The notes under the pieces are model-generated. The model was given only the letters and a program-made list of their open reading frames with translations, had not been told where the DNA came from and made no database searches. Both the position numbers and the translations under genes were made by a program. DNA of 35,845 bases from Clostridiaceae bacterium (lineage in GTDB: Bacteria; Bacillota; Clostridia; Oscillospirales; Acutalibacteraceae), in contig JAEDGF010000013.1 in NCBI GenBank assembly GCA_016297645.1, positions 1-35,845 of the forward strand, written 5' to 3'. Positions within the stretch are counted from its first letter, which is position 1; every line of letters starts with the position of its first letter. Positions 15,875 to 24,605 of this stretch are shown one piece after another.

Positions 15875-18283
15875 ATGAATGATTACATGAAGCGTTTTGC
15901 TCAAAAAACGGCAAATCAACCGAAAAAAGAACAGGTTTTCATCAAAAACGGCTGCCGGCTCACCGTTATTACCGAGCGGCTTCTGCGAATCGAGGTACAG
16001 ACTTCAAGCGTTTTCTGCGACCTGCCGACGCAAGCCGTCGTCAACAGAGCCTTTTGCGAAGTTGAATGCAGCTTTATCAAATCGGGAAATCTCGTAACGG
16101 TCAAAACAAACTCCTGCGAATTTGTCTTTGACCTCGCGCACAAAAAACTGAAAAGCATTAAACTTTCCGACGGCAGAACCGTTACGAATTTCCGCAAAGG
16201 AAATCTTAAAGGCACGGGTCGCACACTTGATAACACAAACGGCTTTTGCAAGCTCTGCGACGGAGTCGTTTCAAAAAACGGCACCGCAGTCCTCGACGAC
16301 AGCTGTACGCTCGTTCTGACCGAAAGCGGACACATCGAAAAGCGCAAATGCCCCGAAACCGACCTGTACTACTTCGCGTACGGTTTTGATTACAACACAG
16401 CTGTCAGGGATTACTTCAACCTGACCGGTTTTCCGCCGCTTATTCCCCGCTTTGCGCTCGGCAACTGGTGGAGCAGATACAAGGCGTATACTCAGGACGA
16501 GTACGAAACACTGATAAAGCGTTTTGAAAACGAGAAGATTCCACTCACGGTTGCAACGGTCGACATGGACTGGCATTGGGTCAAGGTCGTTGAAAAATTC
16601 GGCGAGGACGCAAAAAAGGTATATGCTAAAAACAACTTAATGGAAAAGGTATATTCCATCATTTTCCCCGGCTGGACGGGATATTCATGGAATACCGAGC
16701 TTTTCCCCGATCCGGACGGTTTTTTGTCCTTCCTTAAAAATAAGGGTCTTAAAGTGACGATGAACCTCCATCCGGCGGCAGGCTGCTGCTTCTTCGAAGA
16801 TGTCTACAAGGAATTCTGCGAATTCATGAATCAGGATCCGTCACAGAAAAAGCCCGTCAGATTTGACCTTTCCGATGATAAATTCATTGAGGGTTACTTC
16901 AAATTCCTGCACCATCCGCATGAAGAAAAAGGCGTTGACTTCTGGTGGATAGACTGGCAGCAGGGCAAGAATTCCGATGTCGACGGACTCGATCCCCTTT
17001 CCGCTCTCAACAGGTATCACTATATTGATAACGACAGCACAAATAAGCGCGGACTTATTCTGTCGCGCTTCTCGGGCGCGGGCGCACACCGTTACCCCAT
17101 CGGTTTTTCGGGCGACACATTTATGTCGTGGGCGTCCTTAAATTATCAGCCCTATTTTACGGCGACAGCTTCAAACATCGGCTACACATGGTGGAGTCAC
17201 GACATCGGCGGTCACACCTTCGGTATCCGTGACGATGAACTGTACCTCAGATGGGTGCAATTGGGTGTTTTCAGTCCGATAATGCGGCTTCACTCCACAT
17301 CCAACGAATTCATGGGTAAAGAGCCTTGGATGTACCGCTCCGATGTGAGAGAATACGCAAGCGACGCACTTCGTCTGCGCCACAGGCTCATTCCGTACAT
17401 CTACTCCGCAAACAGGCAGACCGCCGAAGAAGGCATTCCGCTTGTACGCCCGATGTACTACGCTTATCCGCATACGGAAGCGGCATACAATGTTCCAAAC
17501 CAGTTTTTCTTCGGCTCGGAGCTGATAGTTTGCCCGATAACCACCAAAATCAACAGAAAAATCGAACTTGCCGGAACCCCCTGCTTCATTCCCGAGGGCA
17601 GATGGACTGATATTTTCACCGGAAGAATTTACAACGGTCCGTGTGAATTGAAGCTTTTCCGCGACGAAAAGAGCATACCTGTTCTTGCAAAAGAGGGCGC
17701 AATTATCCCGATGTACACGGAGGATTGCGGCAACTCGGTCAAAAACCCCGACAAGCTCCAACTTACGCTTTTCAGAGGCAACGGCAGCTATACTCTCTAC
17801 GAGGACGACGGAGAAACTCACAACTATCTCAACGGTGAATACTGCAAAACGCAGTTCACATTATCCGAGGAGGGCAACTCCCTTACTTTCACCGTTCACC
17901 GTACCGAGGGAGATACGGCTGTTCTTCCCGAAAAACGCAAATATAAGTTGTTGTTCAAGGATGTAGTTGACGCTGAAAAAATCACCGTTACGGTCAACAA
18001 AAAGAAAGCACCGTTTTCTTTGGAAAAGTCCGGCGGCGTTATTGAGATAGACACCGGTGCAATATCTCCCGACAGCGAAACAGTCATTCGTCTTGAAAAC
18101 ATCTCCGTTCTTAAAAATCAGTCCAGACGCGAACTGATGACAAAGCTTTTCGCCGAAATTCAGGGCGCTAACGACATCAAAAAGCACCTGTTTGAAAAGT
18201 TTGCCATCAGCGGAGAAAAAGCATTCATTCCCGGTTCTCTCGCAGATGCCGTAAAAGAAATAGAAATGCTCAAACAGGACTGA
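15875..18283 (+). CDS. Glycoside hydrolase family 31 (alpha-glucosidase-like)
   Basis: 802 residues, no signal peptide, so probably cytoplasmic. The N-terminal beta domain is followed by the (beta/alpha)8 barrel starting near LIPRFALGNWWSRYKAY. The catalytic nucleophile is D360 in FWWIDWQQG and the acid/base D414 in GFSGDTFMSW. HDIGGHTFG and RLHSTSNEF further on line the active site in this family. Beta-sandwich domains follow, and the end (about residue 740 onward) is a helical extension without a recognised domain. GH31 enzymes cleave alpha-glucosides, alpha-xylosides or sulfoquinovosides; W-I-D-W around the nucleophile does not settle which. The weak ribosome site (GGGTGA) precedes ATG 15875; ATG 15887 is an alternative. 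No sugar transporter lies beside it. Confidence 0.9.
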   Translation: MNDYMKRFAQKTANQPKKEQVFIKNGCRLTVITERLLRIEVQTSSVFCDLPTQAVVNRAFCEVECSFIKSGNLVTVKTNSCEFVFDLAHKKLKSIKLSDGRTVTNFRKGNLKGTGRTLDNTNGFCKLCDGVVSKNGTAVLDDSCTLVLTESGHIEKRKCPETDLYYFAYGFDYNTAVRDYFNLTGFPPLIPRFALGNWWSRYKAYTQDEYETLIKRFENEKIPLTVATVDMDWHWVKVVEKFGEDAKKVYAKNNLMEKVYSIIFPGWTGYSWNTELFPDPDGFLSFLKNKGLKVTMNLHPAAGCCFFEDVYKEFCEFMNQDPSQKKPVRFDLSDDKFIEGYFKFLHHPHEEKGVDFWWIDWQQGKNSDVDGLDPLSALNRYHYIDNDSTNKRGLILSRFSGAGAHRYPIGFSGDTFMSWASLNYQPYFTATASNIGYTWWSHDIGGHTFGIRDDELYLRWVQLGVFSPIMRLHSTSNEFMGKEPWMYRSDVREYASDALRLRHRLIPYIYSANRQTAEEGIPLVRPMYYAYPHTEAAYNVPNQFFFGSELIVCPITTKINRKIELAGTPCFIPEGRWTDIFTGRIYNGPCELKLFRDEKSIPVLAKEGAIIPMYTEDCGNSVKNPDKLQLTLFRGNGSYTLYEDDGETHNYLNGEYCKTQFTLSEEGNSLTFTVHRTEGDTAVLPEKRKYKLLFKDVVDAEKITVTVNKKKAPFSLEKSGGVIEIDTGAISPDSETVIRLENISVLKNQSRRELMTKLFAEIQGANDIKKHLFEKFAISGEKAFIPGSLADAVKEIEMLKQD

Positions 18284-18364
18284 GTTCCGAAAAAACGGAA
18301 TAACGGCAAACACAAAACAGCCGTTTCAGCCGTGTCTGCCGACAGTTAAATACGCACTTTGGAA

Positions 18365-18400
18365 AAGACTGACAGGCTTTCGCCGAACAGTCTTTTTCTT
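18365..18400 (+). terminator. Terminator of the GH31 gene
   Basis: AAGACTG-ACA-GGC-TTTC-GCC-GAA-CAGTCTT followed by TTTCTT, 80 bases past the stop. Another imperfect stem (CGGCA..TGCCG, about 18304-18341) precedes it. Confidence 0.8.
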
Positions 18401-18592
18401 ATGCCCTCCCAAAAAAATACTTTTTCTCCGATAATAGGCTGCAAAAAAAATATATCCTGAAAAATTCAAATACATTCGGTACGACATAATATTCCTTGGA
18501 AGAAATGCCGCTTTTCAGATAAAGATGAACATAATCACCTTCCTTCATACTGTAAAGTGATTATTGATTTGACTCTATCAAAAAATGTCGGC
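18401..18592. other. AT-rich gene-free stretch with an 8-bp inverted repeat
   Basis: No supported gene. ATAATCAC (18531-18538) and GTGATTAT (18557-18564) form a perfect inverted repeat with an 18-base loop. The 18284-18653 gap otherwise holds two terminators. Confidence 0.4.
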
Positions 18593-18634
18593 AAAGCCGC
18601 TCCCGGCTGCACACAGCATACCGGGCGCGGCTTT
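18593..18634 (-). terminator. Terminator of the cotJ operon
   Basis: AAAGCCGC(T)CCCGG pairs with CCGGG(C)GCGGCTTT. On the minus strand it follows the cotJC stop by about 20 bases and is trailed by GCCGACATTTTTTG. The symmetric stem could also block read-through from the other side. Confidence 0.75.
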
Positions 18635-18653
18635 ATTTGTCTGTTTTAAGGGA

Positions 18654-19262
18654 TTATTTTCCGCAGTTTTTATCAAAAGACGGATTGCAGGCGTAGAAAT
18701 TCTTTGAATTGAGTCTGTCTGTCGCCAAACGAAGTCCTTCGCCGAAGCGCTGATAGTGAACGACCTCGCGTTCTCTGAGGAATTTTATAGCGTCGGCAAC
18801 ATCGGGATCATCGGTCATTCGGAGAATATTATCATATGTTGTTCTTGCCTTTTGTTCTGCCGCAAGATTTTCGTGCAAATCGGTTATAACATCGCCCTTT
18901 GACGCAAGGCAGGTTGCCGAAAAAGGCGCACCGGATGCCGCAACGGGGTAAATACCGGTGGTGTGATCGACAAAATATTTGTCAAAGCCCGACTGTTTTA
19001 TCTGTTCCATTGTCAGGTTTCGCGTGAGCTGATATACAATAGCGCCTACCATTTCAAGGTGTCCCAGCTCTTCGGTTCCTATATCCGTCAAAAGGCCTTT
19101 GAGTTCCGGATAAGGCATTGAAAAGCGCTGCGAAAGATAGCGGAGCGACGCGCCGAGTTCGCCGTCGGGTCCGCCGTACTGCGATATGATTACCTGCGCA
19201 AGCTTTGGGTTCGGATTTTTTATTTTCACGGGGTACTGCAATTTTTTTTCATAAGCCCACAT
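18654..19262 (-). CDS. cotJC: Spore coat manganese-catalase-like protein CotJC
   Basis: 202 residues. The start MWAYEKKLQYPVKI and the segment QYGGPDGELGASLRYLSQR match CotJC closely. The dimanganese ligand set of manganese catalases is visible: Glu in the first helix, TEELGHLEMV, ENLAAEQKART, and EREVVHYQRF. CotJC is a coat component made in the mother cell; in other spore formers it has catalase activity. It overlaps the cotJB stop by one base and is the last gene of cotJABC. The C-terminal ~15 residues (YACNPSFDKNCGK) extend beyond the Bacillus protein. Confidence 0.95.
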   Translation of the reverse strand: MWAYEKKLQYPVKIKNPNPKLAQVIISQYGGPDGELGASLRYLSQRFSMPYPELKGLLTDIGTEELGHLEMVGAIVYQLTRNLTMEQIKQSGFDKYFVDHTTGIYPVAASGAPFSATCLASKGDVITDLHENLAAEQKARTTYDNILRMTDDPDVADAIKFLREREVVHYQRFGEGLRLATDRLNSKNFYACNPSFDKNCGK

Positions 19263-19513
19263 CAGTCATCATACCCTTCCGAGTCCCACGGCCACGGGTT
19301 TTTAAGCCACTCGACACCTTCGCCAAGTGCCGGTGTCAACGGACCGTAAAGCTCCTCAAATTCTTTTTTCAATGCGTTGAATTTCATCTCATACTGCGAA
19401 TGCATGGCAATGGCGGTCATATCGGCAGGGTGTGTGTCGAGATAGAGATGAAGCTCCCAAAGCGCAAACTGCGCAGCGGAAAGGGAGCGCAAAAGTTTAT
19501 CCTTTTTGCTCAT
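19262..19513 (-). CDS. cotJB: Spore coat protein CotJB
   Basis: 83 residues. AAQFALWELHLYLDTHPAD and the Trp/Pro-rich end WLKNPWPWDSE are the conserved parts of CotJB. It lies between cotJA and cotJC, overlapping the first by 4 bases and the second by one. It is a small coat-associated protein whose assembly depends on the other CotJ proteins in known systems. No catalytic motif is present. Confidence 0.93.
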   Translation of the reverse strand: MSKKDKLLRSLSAAQFALWELHLYLDTHPADMTAIAMHSQYEMKFNALKKEFEELYGPLTPALGEGVEWLKNPWPWDSEGYDD

Positions 19514-19704
19514 TTAAGACACCCTCTGCAAAAAGGTTTATCGAGATTCTTAAAGAGCGTCCCTCTGTTCAGAGCTTCGTTCTCGTCGAACATGGTTTTA
19601 TCTGTCTGAAACGGCACATAAGCCATCGTAGTCTGCGGCGACTCAGGCAAAGCGGTAACTGTGCTGAAAACAGAGATATCCGCCGCAGTATTTCCCATAC
19701 TCAT
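19510..19704 (-). CDS. cotJA: Spore coat-associated protein CotJA
   Basis: 64 residues. The segment TTMAYVPFQ followed by the C-terminal LNRGTLFKNLDKPFCRGCL pattern is that of CotJA proteins. It is the first gene of cotJABC, with ribosome site AAGGAG 7 bases before the ATG. The region upstream has a hairpin and a direct repeat rather than a standard sigma-A promoter, as expected for a mother-cell gene. Confidence 0.92.
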   Translation of the reverse strand: MSMGNTAADISVFSTVTALPESPQTTMAYVPFQTDKTMFDENEALNRGTLFKNLDKPFCRGCLK

Positions 19705-19739
19705 AAAACGACTCCTTTTTTATTTATTTCGAAAACAGA

Positions 19740-19794
19740 AATGCTTCTGCTCTCAAAAGCATTGTATTCAGTTACCGAACGCGGCGTTACCGAA
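19740..19794 (-). promoter_or_regulatory. Upstream region of cotJABC: sigma-E-like -10, direct repeats, leader hairpin
   Basis: On the minus strand AATACAAT resembles the sigma-E -10 (CATACAnT); its core lies at 19761-19767. The -35 match is poor. Just upstream, the 9-mer TTCGGTAAC occurs twice with a 15-base period (plus-strand copies 19771-19779 and 19786-19794). Downstream, AATGCTT/AAGCATT (19740-19763) can form a hairpin in the leader. Confidence 0.4.
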
Positions 19795-19837
19795 AAAACA
19801 AGCCCGAATCAGCAAATAAGGAAGCTGTTTCGGACTT
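19793..19837 (-). terminator. Terminator of the nucleoside-salvage/GH20 operon
   Basis: On the minus strand AAG.CCGAA.CAGC pairs with GCTG.TTCGG.CTTG and is followed by TTTTTT. It lies 70 bases after the GH20 stop and insulates cotJABC. Confidence 0.8.
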
Positions 19838-19906
19838 ATTATCTTATTTTCGTTTAAATGTTTCCGCTGACGAAACGGAAAATCCGTCAGTCTGCCAAAA
19901 GTGCGG

Positions 19907-21340
19907 TTACTTCCCTGTCGTGGTGTAGTTTTTCATAAACCGGGCGTTTTCTTTGATTTTTTGAACCGTATTCGGATTCCATTTTTCAATCGGCGCGCAG
20001 TTTATTCCGACCCCGTGCAAAACACCGCTGAGTTTTTCGGCGGCAATTTCAAATGCGCGGTAATCCTTGTTTTCAGGTTCGCTCCATCCGCTCTCGGCAA
20101 CGGCAAACCACCTCGGGAAGCAGTGTGCTTCAAGCTTTGCGCAGTTGTTTATAAACTCTGTCCAAACCGGGGACTCGACACCGATAACATTTTCCCGTCC
20201 GGCAGGAGTAAGCCTTTTTTCGTTAAACGGGTCATAGCTGTAAGTCATTGAAAGCGAATAGAACGAATACGGATAATCGACATAATACGGATTCATGGGA
20301 GCCGCTATTATTTTTCTGCCGTTATTTGCAGCGTCAAGGGCTGCACCGCTGCGGTCAAGCCAGCGCTCTACTACCATGCTTTCGTTCAATTCGCCGCCTT
20401 TAAGGCACTCATTCCAGCCAATCACGGTCTTTCCCTTTTCTTCCAAAAAGGCGGAAACGGAATTTATAAAATACAGCTGCAAACCGTCCTCGGACGAAAT
20501 TCCTTTGGATGCGGCAAAAGCACGGCACTTGGGGCATTTTTTCCAATTGTCGCGCGGGACTTCATCGCCGCCGATATGGAAATACTTGCCCGGGAACATT
20601 GTGCAAAGCTCCGAAATGATATTTTTTACCACTACCTCTGTTTTTGCTTCACCTATGCACAGAACATCTTTAAAAATTTCGTTGGACAATTTGACCGCGA
20701 CACTTTTTCCCGTACATCCGAGTTCGGGAAAAACATGAAGCAGTGCGGAGGAATGTCCGGGCACATCAAATTCGGGAACGACTTCAATAAATCTCTCGCG
20801 GCAAAAATCAACAATTTCGGCAATCTCGTCCTGAGTATAATATCCGCCGTAAGGCTTGTCGGACTGCAAATACTGACCGAAACGGTCGCCTGCACGCATG
20901 CTGCCGAGGCGCGTCAGTTCGGGGTAACATTTCAGTTCAATGCGAAAGCCCTGATCGTCCGCAAGGTGCCAGTGAAATTTATTAAATTTCAGCGAAGCGG
21001 CAGTGTCTATCATTCTTTTAAGCTCGTGCACGGGGAACATATGCCGCGCGCAGTCTATCATAAAGCTGCGGTATGGAAACCGCGGACTGTCCTCGATTCT
21101 GCATACGGGAAGACTATCCCCGTAAAAAGCCCTGAGCTGTGACAGAGTCTTTTCGGCATAGAAAAAACCTTTCTCGGTGGGTGCTTCTGCAACGATTCCC
21201 TTATCGGAAATGACAAGTCGATAACTTTCCTCCCCTAAAAACGAGGAAAGCTGTTTTCTTTCAAGCGTAAAGCCGTCAGCCTTTACAAACCGACCGGCTC
21301 TCTCGTGTACAAAAAGCGGCTGCGGAATAAGTCTTATCAT
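19907..21340 (-). CDS. Beta-N-acetylhexosaminidase, glycoside hydrolase family 20
   Basis: 477 residues, no signal peptide, so likely intracellular. After a small alpha/beta domain, the barrel begins at YRSFMIDCARHMFPVHELKRM. The motif HWHLADDQGFRIE and the catalytic pair D259-E260 in HIGGDEVPRDNW are diagnostic for GH20, where Asp supports the acetamido group and Glu is the acid. WNECL and the late Trp residues shape the sugar pocket. It would release terminal GlcNAc or GalNAc from imported oligosaccharides or from cell-wall fragments. It is the last gene of the five-gene operon, 18 bases after the isomerase gene, with GGAGG before its ATG. Why it shares a transcript with nucleoside salvage genes is unclear. 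Confidence 0.93.
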   Translation of the reverse strand: MIRLIPQPLFVHERAGRFVKADGFTLERKQLSSFLGEESYRLVISDKGIVAEAPTEKGFFYAEKTLSQLRAFYGDSLPVCRIEDSPRFPYRSFMIDCARHMFPVHELKRMIDTAASLKFNKFHWHLADDQGFRIELKCYPELTRLGSMRAGDRFGQYLQSDKPYGGYYTQDEIAEIVDFCRERFIEVVPEFDVPGHSSALLHVFPELGCTGKSVAVKLSNEIFKDVLCIGEAKTEVVVKNIISELCTMFPGKYFHIGGDEVPRDNWKKCPKCRAFAASKGISSEDGLQLYFINSVSAFLEEKGKTVIGWNECLKGGELNESMVVERWLDRSGAALDAANNGRKIIAAPMNPYYVDYPYSFYSLSMTYSYDPFNEKRLTPAGRENVIGVESPVWTEFINNCAKLEAHCFPRWFAVAESGWSEPENKDYRAFEIAAEKLSGVLHGVGINCAPIEKWNPNTVQKIKENARFMKNYTTTGK

Positions 21341-21358
21341 ACAAAAACCTCCGGTTAA

Positions 21359-22426
21359 CTATATCACCATTTCGTATTCGCCCATGTTGCCTTCTTTGTA
21401 GTAGCGGTCAAGATCATAAGGGGTGTAAATTCCGGTGTCAGTAACCACACCGCTCACCAGCTCCGGCGGAGTGATATCAAACGCGGGATAATACCCCTTT
21501 ACGCCGTCCGCCGCAGTCTTAACACCCATCGCCTGCAAGGTAAAAGAGGGATCGCGCATTTCTATTGTGACCGTATCTATTTTTGAATGCATTTTATCGG
21601 GAGCGCCCGTAACGAAATACGGAATCTTATTATATTTTGCGGCAATTGCAATTTGAAAAGTACCTACTTTGTTAACGACATATCCGTCCATGCAGATAGC
21701 ATCGGCAGCCGATGTAAAGATATCTACTTTCTCCTTCTGCATTACAAAAGCCGGCATATTATCCGTAATGACCGTGACATCCATTCCCATATCGCGGCAT
21801 ACCGTTGCGGTAAGTCGAGCGCCCTGAAAATACGGACGGGTTTCGGGACAGAAGAATTTCACATCGCCCTTTCCCTGCTCCTTCAACACGCGGCAAAGCT
21901 GCCCTACTATCGTTTCGCCAAAGCACTGAGTCATAACAGTGCCGTGGGTAGGAACCATATCGGCAAGATACTGTGCCATTTTGTAGACCTTACTGTAGCG
22001 CATATCGTTTATCTGAACGGTATAACGGACAATCGAGTCGCACACATTTTCGCCTGCCTCCATCGCCTTAAAAGCTGCGTCAAGACAGCCCCTCGTTATA
22101 AGCGACATTCTGCGTGAGGTGGTCGGTCTTGCTGTCGACAGACACAGCGCCGCGTCGCAGAGAATATCGCGCTGTTTTGCTTCGCTCTCGTTGCGGCTTT
22201 CGTACGCGGCAAGGGCCATTCCGGCAGCAGCAGCCGTATACGGTCCGGCACTTTGCGTAACCATATCCCGTATAGCTCTTGCAACATCGTGATAAGAGCT
22301 GCAAACAACGAATTCGACTTTACGCGGATAGACTCGTCTGTCAAGTATTTTTACTTTACCGTCGGAGAACCACGCAATATTTTCATATTGAAGCATAAAC
22401 GCCAGATCTTTATCGGCTCTTTCCAT
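21359..22426 (-). CDS. mtnA: MtnA-like sugar-1-phosphate isomerase (eIF2B-alpha fold)
   Basis: 355 residues. MtnA converts 5-methylthioribose-1-phosphate to the ribulose-1-phosphate. Both catalytic residues align: Cys in THGTVMTQCFGE and Asp in TSAADAICMDG, ten residues before the conserved NK of NKVGT. The late motif YPAFDITPPELVSGV is typical of MtnA. However, the substrate loop RGAPAI of MtnA reads QSAGPY here (in RDMVTQSAGPYTAAAA), and ARPT is kept while its neighbours differ. The true substrate may be another 5-modified ribose-1-phosphate, such as 5-deoxyribose-1-phosphate. Upstream genes supply such a substrate (deaminase, phosphorylase). The stop of the deaminase gene overlaps the ribosome site GAGGTGA of this gene. 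Confidence 0.82.
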   Translation of the reverse strand: MERADKDLAFMLQYENIAWFSDGKVKILDRRVYPRKVEFVVCSSYHDVARAIRDMVTQSAGPYTAAAAGMALAAYESRNESEAKQRDILCDAALCLSTARPTTSRRMSLITRGCLDAAFKAMEAGENVCDSIVRYTVQINDMRYSKVYKMAQYLADMVPTHGTVMTQCFGETIVGQLCRVLKEQGKGDVKFFCPETRPYFQGARLTATVCRDMGMDVTVITDNMPAFVMQKEKVDIFTSAADAICMDGYVVNKVGTFQIAIAAKYNKIPYFVTGAPDKMHSKIDTVTIEMRDPSFTLQAMGVKTAADGVKGYYPAFDITPPELVSGVVTDTGIYTPYDLDRYYKEGNMGEYEMVI

Positions 22427-22435
22427 ATATTCACC

Positions 22436-23734
22436 TCATTTATAGAGTCTTTTGACACTTTTTTTAACATCAAACATAATTCTCTCTTTGTCGAGAGTTA
22501 AAAACTCGCCGTTTTCGTAAAGAATTTTTCCGTCGCACATCGTCAGACACACATCGGACGCCTGAGCGGAGTAAACGACCGATGAAACAGGATCAAGACA
22601 CGGCTGCATATGCGGCGTATCGAGCGAGAGAGCGATGATATCAGCCCTGTACCCCTCTGCGATTTTTCCGCATTTGGCGCGTCGTTGGACTTTTGCGCCG
22701 TTGACGGTTGCAGCGTTTATTATCTCGGACGCATTGACCGCCGTTGCATTTCTCATAAAGCCGTTATGAATCACGGACGCGAGGTGCATTTCCTCGAACA
22801 TATCAAGGTTATTGTTGCTGGCGGCACCGTCTGTTCCGAGTGCGATATTCATCCCCATATCCATATAGCGGCTTATCGGGGCAAATCCGCTGCCGAGCTT
22901 CATGTTGCTGGTGGGATTGTGAACAATGCTTACGCCGCGGTTTTTAAGTATCTCCGCGTCCTCCTCAGTCAGAACAACGCAGTGCGCGGCAAATGCGTCG
23001 CTGTCGAAAGCGCCGAGCGAATCGAACCACTTTGCGGGCGTAACGCCGTATTTTTCTATACACTCTCTCTGTTCTTTTTCGGTTTCGGCAAGGTGTATGT
23101 GCATATTTCCGTTATAGTTACGGCAGATCTCCGAATACGCCCTCACGACCTGTGGATTGCAGGTGTACTCGGCGTGAACACAGAAATCAACGAGAAGCCG
23201 CCCGTCTCCCGCGCCGTTATACTCTTTGAACAGAGCCTCGCTCTCGGCTATACGATAGCAGTTCTCGGGCTTTTCATCGGGGTCGAAGCTCTGAACGGGA
23301 CGGCAGATATTCGCTTTCATGCCGCTTTCGAGTACGACCTCGGCAGTCTTTTTCGGGAAAAAGTACATATCCGAAAAGCTGACCGTACCGCCGGATATCA
23401 TTTCGAGGGCGGCAAGCTCACTGCCCGCCTTTATATCATCCTCCGTAAGCTTGTCCTCAACAGGGAAAATTGCCTTAAAAAGCCAGTCGTTAAGCGGCAG
23501 TCCGCTCCCCACTCCGCGAAGAAGAACCATCGAAGAATGGGTGTGGCAGTTGTAAAGCCCGGGCATTAAGAGCTTTCCCGACATATCCTTGACGGAATCG
23601 AACCGTTCATCGGGAATCTCTTTGCCGATATATTCGATAATGCTGTTATGTACAACTATATTCAAGCCGCCTGCCGCGGTAACGGTTTTTCCTCCCGCTT
23701 GCAGAACAAGGCAGTTTTTCAACAATATTTTCAT
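22436..23734 (-). CDS. mtaD: Amidohydrolase, MTA/S-adenosylhomocysteine deaminase-like
   Basis: 432 residues. A composite beta domain flanks a TIM barrel with the metal ligands of the cytosine deaminase/MtaD group: NCHTHSS (HxH), MHIHLAET, AAHCV and GTDGAASNNNLDMFEEM. MtaD-type enzymes turn 5'-methylthioadenosine, S-adenosylhomocysteine, 5'-deoxyadenosine or adenosine into the inosine form. Length and start (LLKNCLVL) are usual. It sits 13 bases after the purine nucleoside phosphorylase gene and 9 before the isomerase, so the three form one unit. Related families (guanine deaminase, TrzA/AtzA-like) are less likely given the neighbours. Confidence 0.87.
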   Translation of the reverse strand: MKILLKNCLVLQAGGKTVTAAGGLNIVVHNSIIEYIGKEIPDERFDSVKDMSGKLLMPGLYNCHTHSSMVLLRGVGSGLPLNDWLFKAIFPVEDKLTEDDIKAGSELAALEMISGGTVSFSDMYFFPKKTAEVVLESGMKANICRPVQSFDPDEKPENCYRIAESEALFKEYNGAGDGRLLVDFCVHAEYTCNPQVVRAYSEICRNYNGNMHIHLAETEKEQRECIEKYGVTPAKWFDSLGAFDSDAFAAHCVVLTEEDAEILKNRGVSIVHNPTSNMKLGSGFAPISRYMDMGMNIALGTDGAASNNNLDMFEEMHLASVIHNGFMRNATAVNASEIINAATVNGAKVQRRAKCGKIAEGYRADIIALSLDTPHMQPCLDPVSSVVYSAQASDVCLTMCDGKILYENGEFLTLDKERIMFDVKKSVKRLYK

Positions 23735-23747
23735 GTTTCCTGCTCCC

Positions 23748-24569
23748 TCATATGCGAGAAATTATTTTCTCGACATAGTCGCCGAACTGCTTTGAAATAG
23801 TTCCGGTGACTTCCCCGACTTCCTCGTGGCTAATCTTTTCGCTTGTTACGCCTGCCGCCATATTTGTGATAACGGAAAGCCCCAAAAGCGGCATTGAGCA
23901 ATGCGCGGCGGTCAGAGCTTCTGTGACGGTGGACATTCCGACAGCGTCCGCTCCGAGAATCCTCGCAGCCCGTATTTCAGCCGGAGTTTCAAACTGAGGA
24001 CCGGTAAAGTACATATACACGCCTTCATGAACCGTAAGCGAACTGCCGTGTGCGCATTCAAGCGCGATTTCACGCAGCTCTTTTGTATACATATCGGTGA
24101 CATCAAAGAAACGAGGACCGAATTCATCTATGTTTTTTCCGCACAGCGGGCTTGCACCGGTGAGCTTAATGTGATCGCTGATGACCATGACATCACCGGG
24201 CTTATACGATGTATTCACGCCGCCTGCTGCATTTGTAATGACCGATACCCGCGCACCGAGGAGCTTAAAAAGGCGAATAGGCGCGGTCAGCTGTTCAAAG
24301 GCGTACCCCTCGTAGTGGTGAAAACGCCCCGACATACAAAGCACCTTTTTCCCGGCAATTGTACCGAATATGAGCTTTCCGGCGTGCGACTGCACGGTCG
24401 AAGTCAAAAAGTTGGGAATATCTTTGTACTCGATAACGACCGGATTTTCGATTCTGTCTGCAAAATCTCCGAGACACGAGCCGAGAATAATTGCAGCATC
24501 GGGCGTATCTTTTATTATGCTTTTGACATATTCCGCACTTTTACAAAAATATTCATAATCGTAATTCAT
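23748..24569 (-). CDS. punA: Purine nucleoside phosphorylase, trimeric (6-oxopurine type)
   Basis: 273 residues from ATG 24569, chosen over 24602 because AAGGA lies 9 bases before it and the length then matches the family. The phosphate site reads ILGSCLGDFAD (usually GSGLG; the second Gly is Cys here), SHAGK and GRFHHYEGY. NAAGGVN, GPQFETPAEIRAA and VITNMAAG carry the Glu and Asn that recognise hypoxanthine or guanine; adenine-specific MTA phosphorylases have Asp at the Asn position. It would therefore cleave inosine-type nucleosides, consistent with a deaminase encoded next. Products are the free base and a ribose-1-phosphate derivative. It is the second gene of the operon. Confidence 0.92.
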   Translation of the reverse strand: MNYDYEYFCKSAEYVKSIIKDTPDAAIILGSCLGDFADRIENPVVIEYKDIPNFLTSTVQSHAGKLIFGTIAGKKVLCMSGRFHHYEGYAFEQLTAPIRLFKLLGARVSVITNAAGGVNTSYKPGDVMVISDHIKLTGASPLCGKNIDEFGPRFFDVTDMYTKELREIALECAHGSSLTVHEGVYMYFTGPQFETPAEIRAARILGADAVGMSTVTEALTAAHCSMPLLGLSVITNMAAGVTSEKISHEEVGEVTGTISKQFGDYVEKIISRI

Positions 24570-24605
24570 ATTTATCATTCCTTTTTTTACTCTTTCGTTC
24601 AAATC

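Noticed and set aside
18399..18548. Minus-strand frame of 49 residues starting MKEGDYVHLYLKS
   Set aside because: No ribosome site before the ATG, it overlaps the GH31 terminator, and no family is recognised.
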